Shown here piece by piece: positions 7,111 to 7,537 of a stretch of 7,537 bases of DNA. Position numbers and translations under genes: made by a program. The stretch is from JBCBKP01 sp038746265 (GTDB lineage Bacteria; Planctomycetota; Phycisphaerae; Phycisphaerales; UBA1924). The DNA lies in assembly GCA_038746265.1 (NCBI GenBank), contig JBCDKU010000101.1, positions 1 to 7,537 on the forward strand. The letters are read 5' to 3'. Within the stretch, counting starts at the first letter, position 1; each line of letters starts with the position of its first letter. The notes under the pieces are model-generated. The model saw only the letters and a list, made by a program, of their open reading frames with translations. It had not been told where the DNA came from and ran no database searches.

Positions 7111-7137
7111 AGCGGGCGGCACAAAGGTTCGCCCGCT
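7111..7137 (+). terminator. GC-rich hairpin, terminator-like or leader element
   Basis: AGCGGGCG (7111-7118) pairs perfectly with CGCCCGCT (7130-7137) around an 11-nt loop, and a G-U pair (7119/7129) could extend it. On the + strand it is followed by TTCATAAAG, so the U-run is only three long (7137-7139) and it would be a weak intrinsic terminator. With no gene ending here on the + strand, a leader or attenuator role for the ABC gene 120 bases downstream is equally possible. It has the same 8-bp stem and 11-nt loop as the hairpin at 6906-6932. Confidence 0.4.
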
Positions 7138-7257
7138 TTCATAAAGCCGCGCCGCCCGGGCAGATCCCGGGGTACAGCGGTCATCGTCTTCCCCTTCTCA
7201 GAACCCGGAACGAAGCCGTCTCATTCCGAACGACTCTGCCCGTACCGACCTAACCGC

Positions 7258-7537
7258 ATGCTCGAACTCGCCAGCCTCACAAAGCGATTCGGCTCGTCAA
7301 CGGCCGTCCGAGATCTCTCGCTTTCATGCGGCCCCGGCGCGGTGATCGGTCTCCTGGGCCCCAACGGAGCCGGGAAAACAACCACGATCCGCATGGCCGT
7401 CGGGGCTCTTGCGCCGGATCGCGGGCGGGTGACGATCTCCGGATTCGAATCCTTGGCTGAGATTGGCGCAGCGGCGAAAACCACCAAGAAAAACTGGAAT
7501 GAAACGCGTCTTTACGAGGCGGCGATCGTCAGCGGTG
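7258..7537 (+). CDS. ABC transporter ATP-binding protein, N-terminal part (3'-truncated)
   Basis: The first 93 codons of an ABC ATPase that would power a membrane exporter; the window ends before the signature motif, Walker B and H-loop. MLELASLTKRFGSSTAVRDLSL is the usual A-loop and first-strand region. GLLGPNGAGKTTTIRM (31-46) contains Walker A with Lys40 and Thr41. GALAPDRGRVTISGF (49-63) is the standard stretch after Walker A and resembles ABC-2 and gliding-type exporters such as GldA. From about residue 74 (KTTKKNWNETRLYEAAIVSG) the match weakens: the segment that usually reads GYLPE..PLY is here NWNETRLY, with Glu82 at the Q-loop position. This may be divergence or sequence error near a contig end. 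The ATG at 7258 fits the family N-terminus although no ribosome-binding site is evident. Family sure, substrate unknown. Confidence 0.88.
   Translation, partial: MLELASLTKRFGSSTAVRDLSLSCGPGAVIGLLGPNGAGKTTTIRMAVGALAPDRGRVTISGFESLAEIGAAAKTTKKNWNETRLYEAAIVSG

Larger units (their letters stand above)
6896..7257. other. Divergent intergenic region, non-coding
   Basis: About 360 bases separate the - strand signalling gene from the + strand ABC gene and should hold promoters for both. No convincing ORF is present. It contains the leader hairpin (6906-6932), a second hairpin (7111-7137) and a short CCCGGG/CCCGGG hairpin with a 5-nt loop (7155-7171). TACTAT (7101-7106) is a possible -10-like element on the + strand, but with no clear -35 I do not call it. 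The sequence just before 7258 lacks a recognisable Shine-Dalgarno. CCGACGG recurs at 6925 and 7013. No tRNA or known riboswitch is recognisable by eye. Confidence 0.6.

Noticed and set aside
7121..7146. GGTTCG stretch suggesting a tRNA T-arm
   Set aside because: The T-loop consensus GTTCRANNC is not met and no acceptor, D or anticodon arm can be built around it; the bases belong to a simple hairpin.
7155..7171. CCCGGG-cagat-CCCGGG hairpin as a terminator
   Set aside because: There is no following T-tract and no upstream gene on that strand; six GC pairs can arise by chance in this composition.

Overview
This is a GC-rich, densely coded stretch of bacterial chromosome, probably from a planctomycete, perhaps of the Phycisphaerae type. 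The lineage is inferred mainly from two adjacent membrane proteins that end in a CPxCxYDL...CPECG zinc ribbon. That C-terminal architecture is typical of many uncharacterised Planctomycetes proteins. No rRNA, tRNA, CRISPR array, insertion sequence or integrase is visible, and both ends of the window cut through genes.

Layout: positions 1-198 form a fold-back. A 79-base perfect inverted repeat (1-79 against 120-198) surrounds a 40-base loop, and both arms and the loop come from the DNA polymerase I gene. This is most likely a chimera or assembly artefact at a contig end. From about 120 to 919 the genuine + strand 3' part of polA runs through motifs A, B and C. Two small two-TM zinc-ribbon proteins of unknown function follow (955-1761 and 1758-2468), with overlapping stop and start codons. 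Next come a secreted YtcJ-type amidohydrolase (2559-4232) and prmC, the release-factor glutamine methyltransferase (4263-5123). All of these lie on the + strand.

A - strand gene (5120-6895) converges on prmC and shares a 4-base stop-codon overlap with it. It encodes a PAS-GAF-receiver protein with a HisKA-like helix that has lost its histidine and with no kinase ATPase domain. A non-coding divergent region (6896-7257) follows. It holds two hairpins with the same 8-bp stem and 11-nt loop geometry, one directly against the ribosome-binding site of the PAS-GAF-receiver gene. The window closes with the start of an ABC transporter ATPase (7258 to the end).

The genes do not form one obvious pathway. 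polA and prmC are housekeeping genes for replication/repair and translation termination. The zinc-ribbon pair is the only strongly coupled unit. The amidohydrolase, the regulator and the ABC ATPase look like independent accessory or regulatory functions. I see no convincing new defence or mobile system. The items most worth a second look are the coupled zinc-ribbon pair, the histidine-less hybrid signalling protein with its leader hairpin, and the fold-back at the left edge, which should be resolved before anything is inferred from it.
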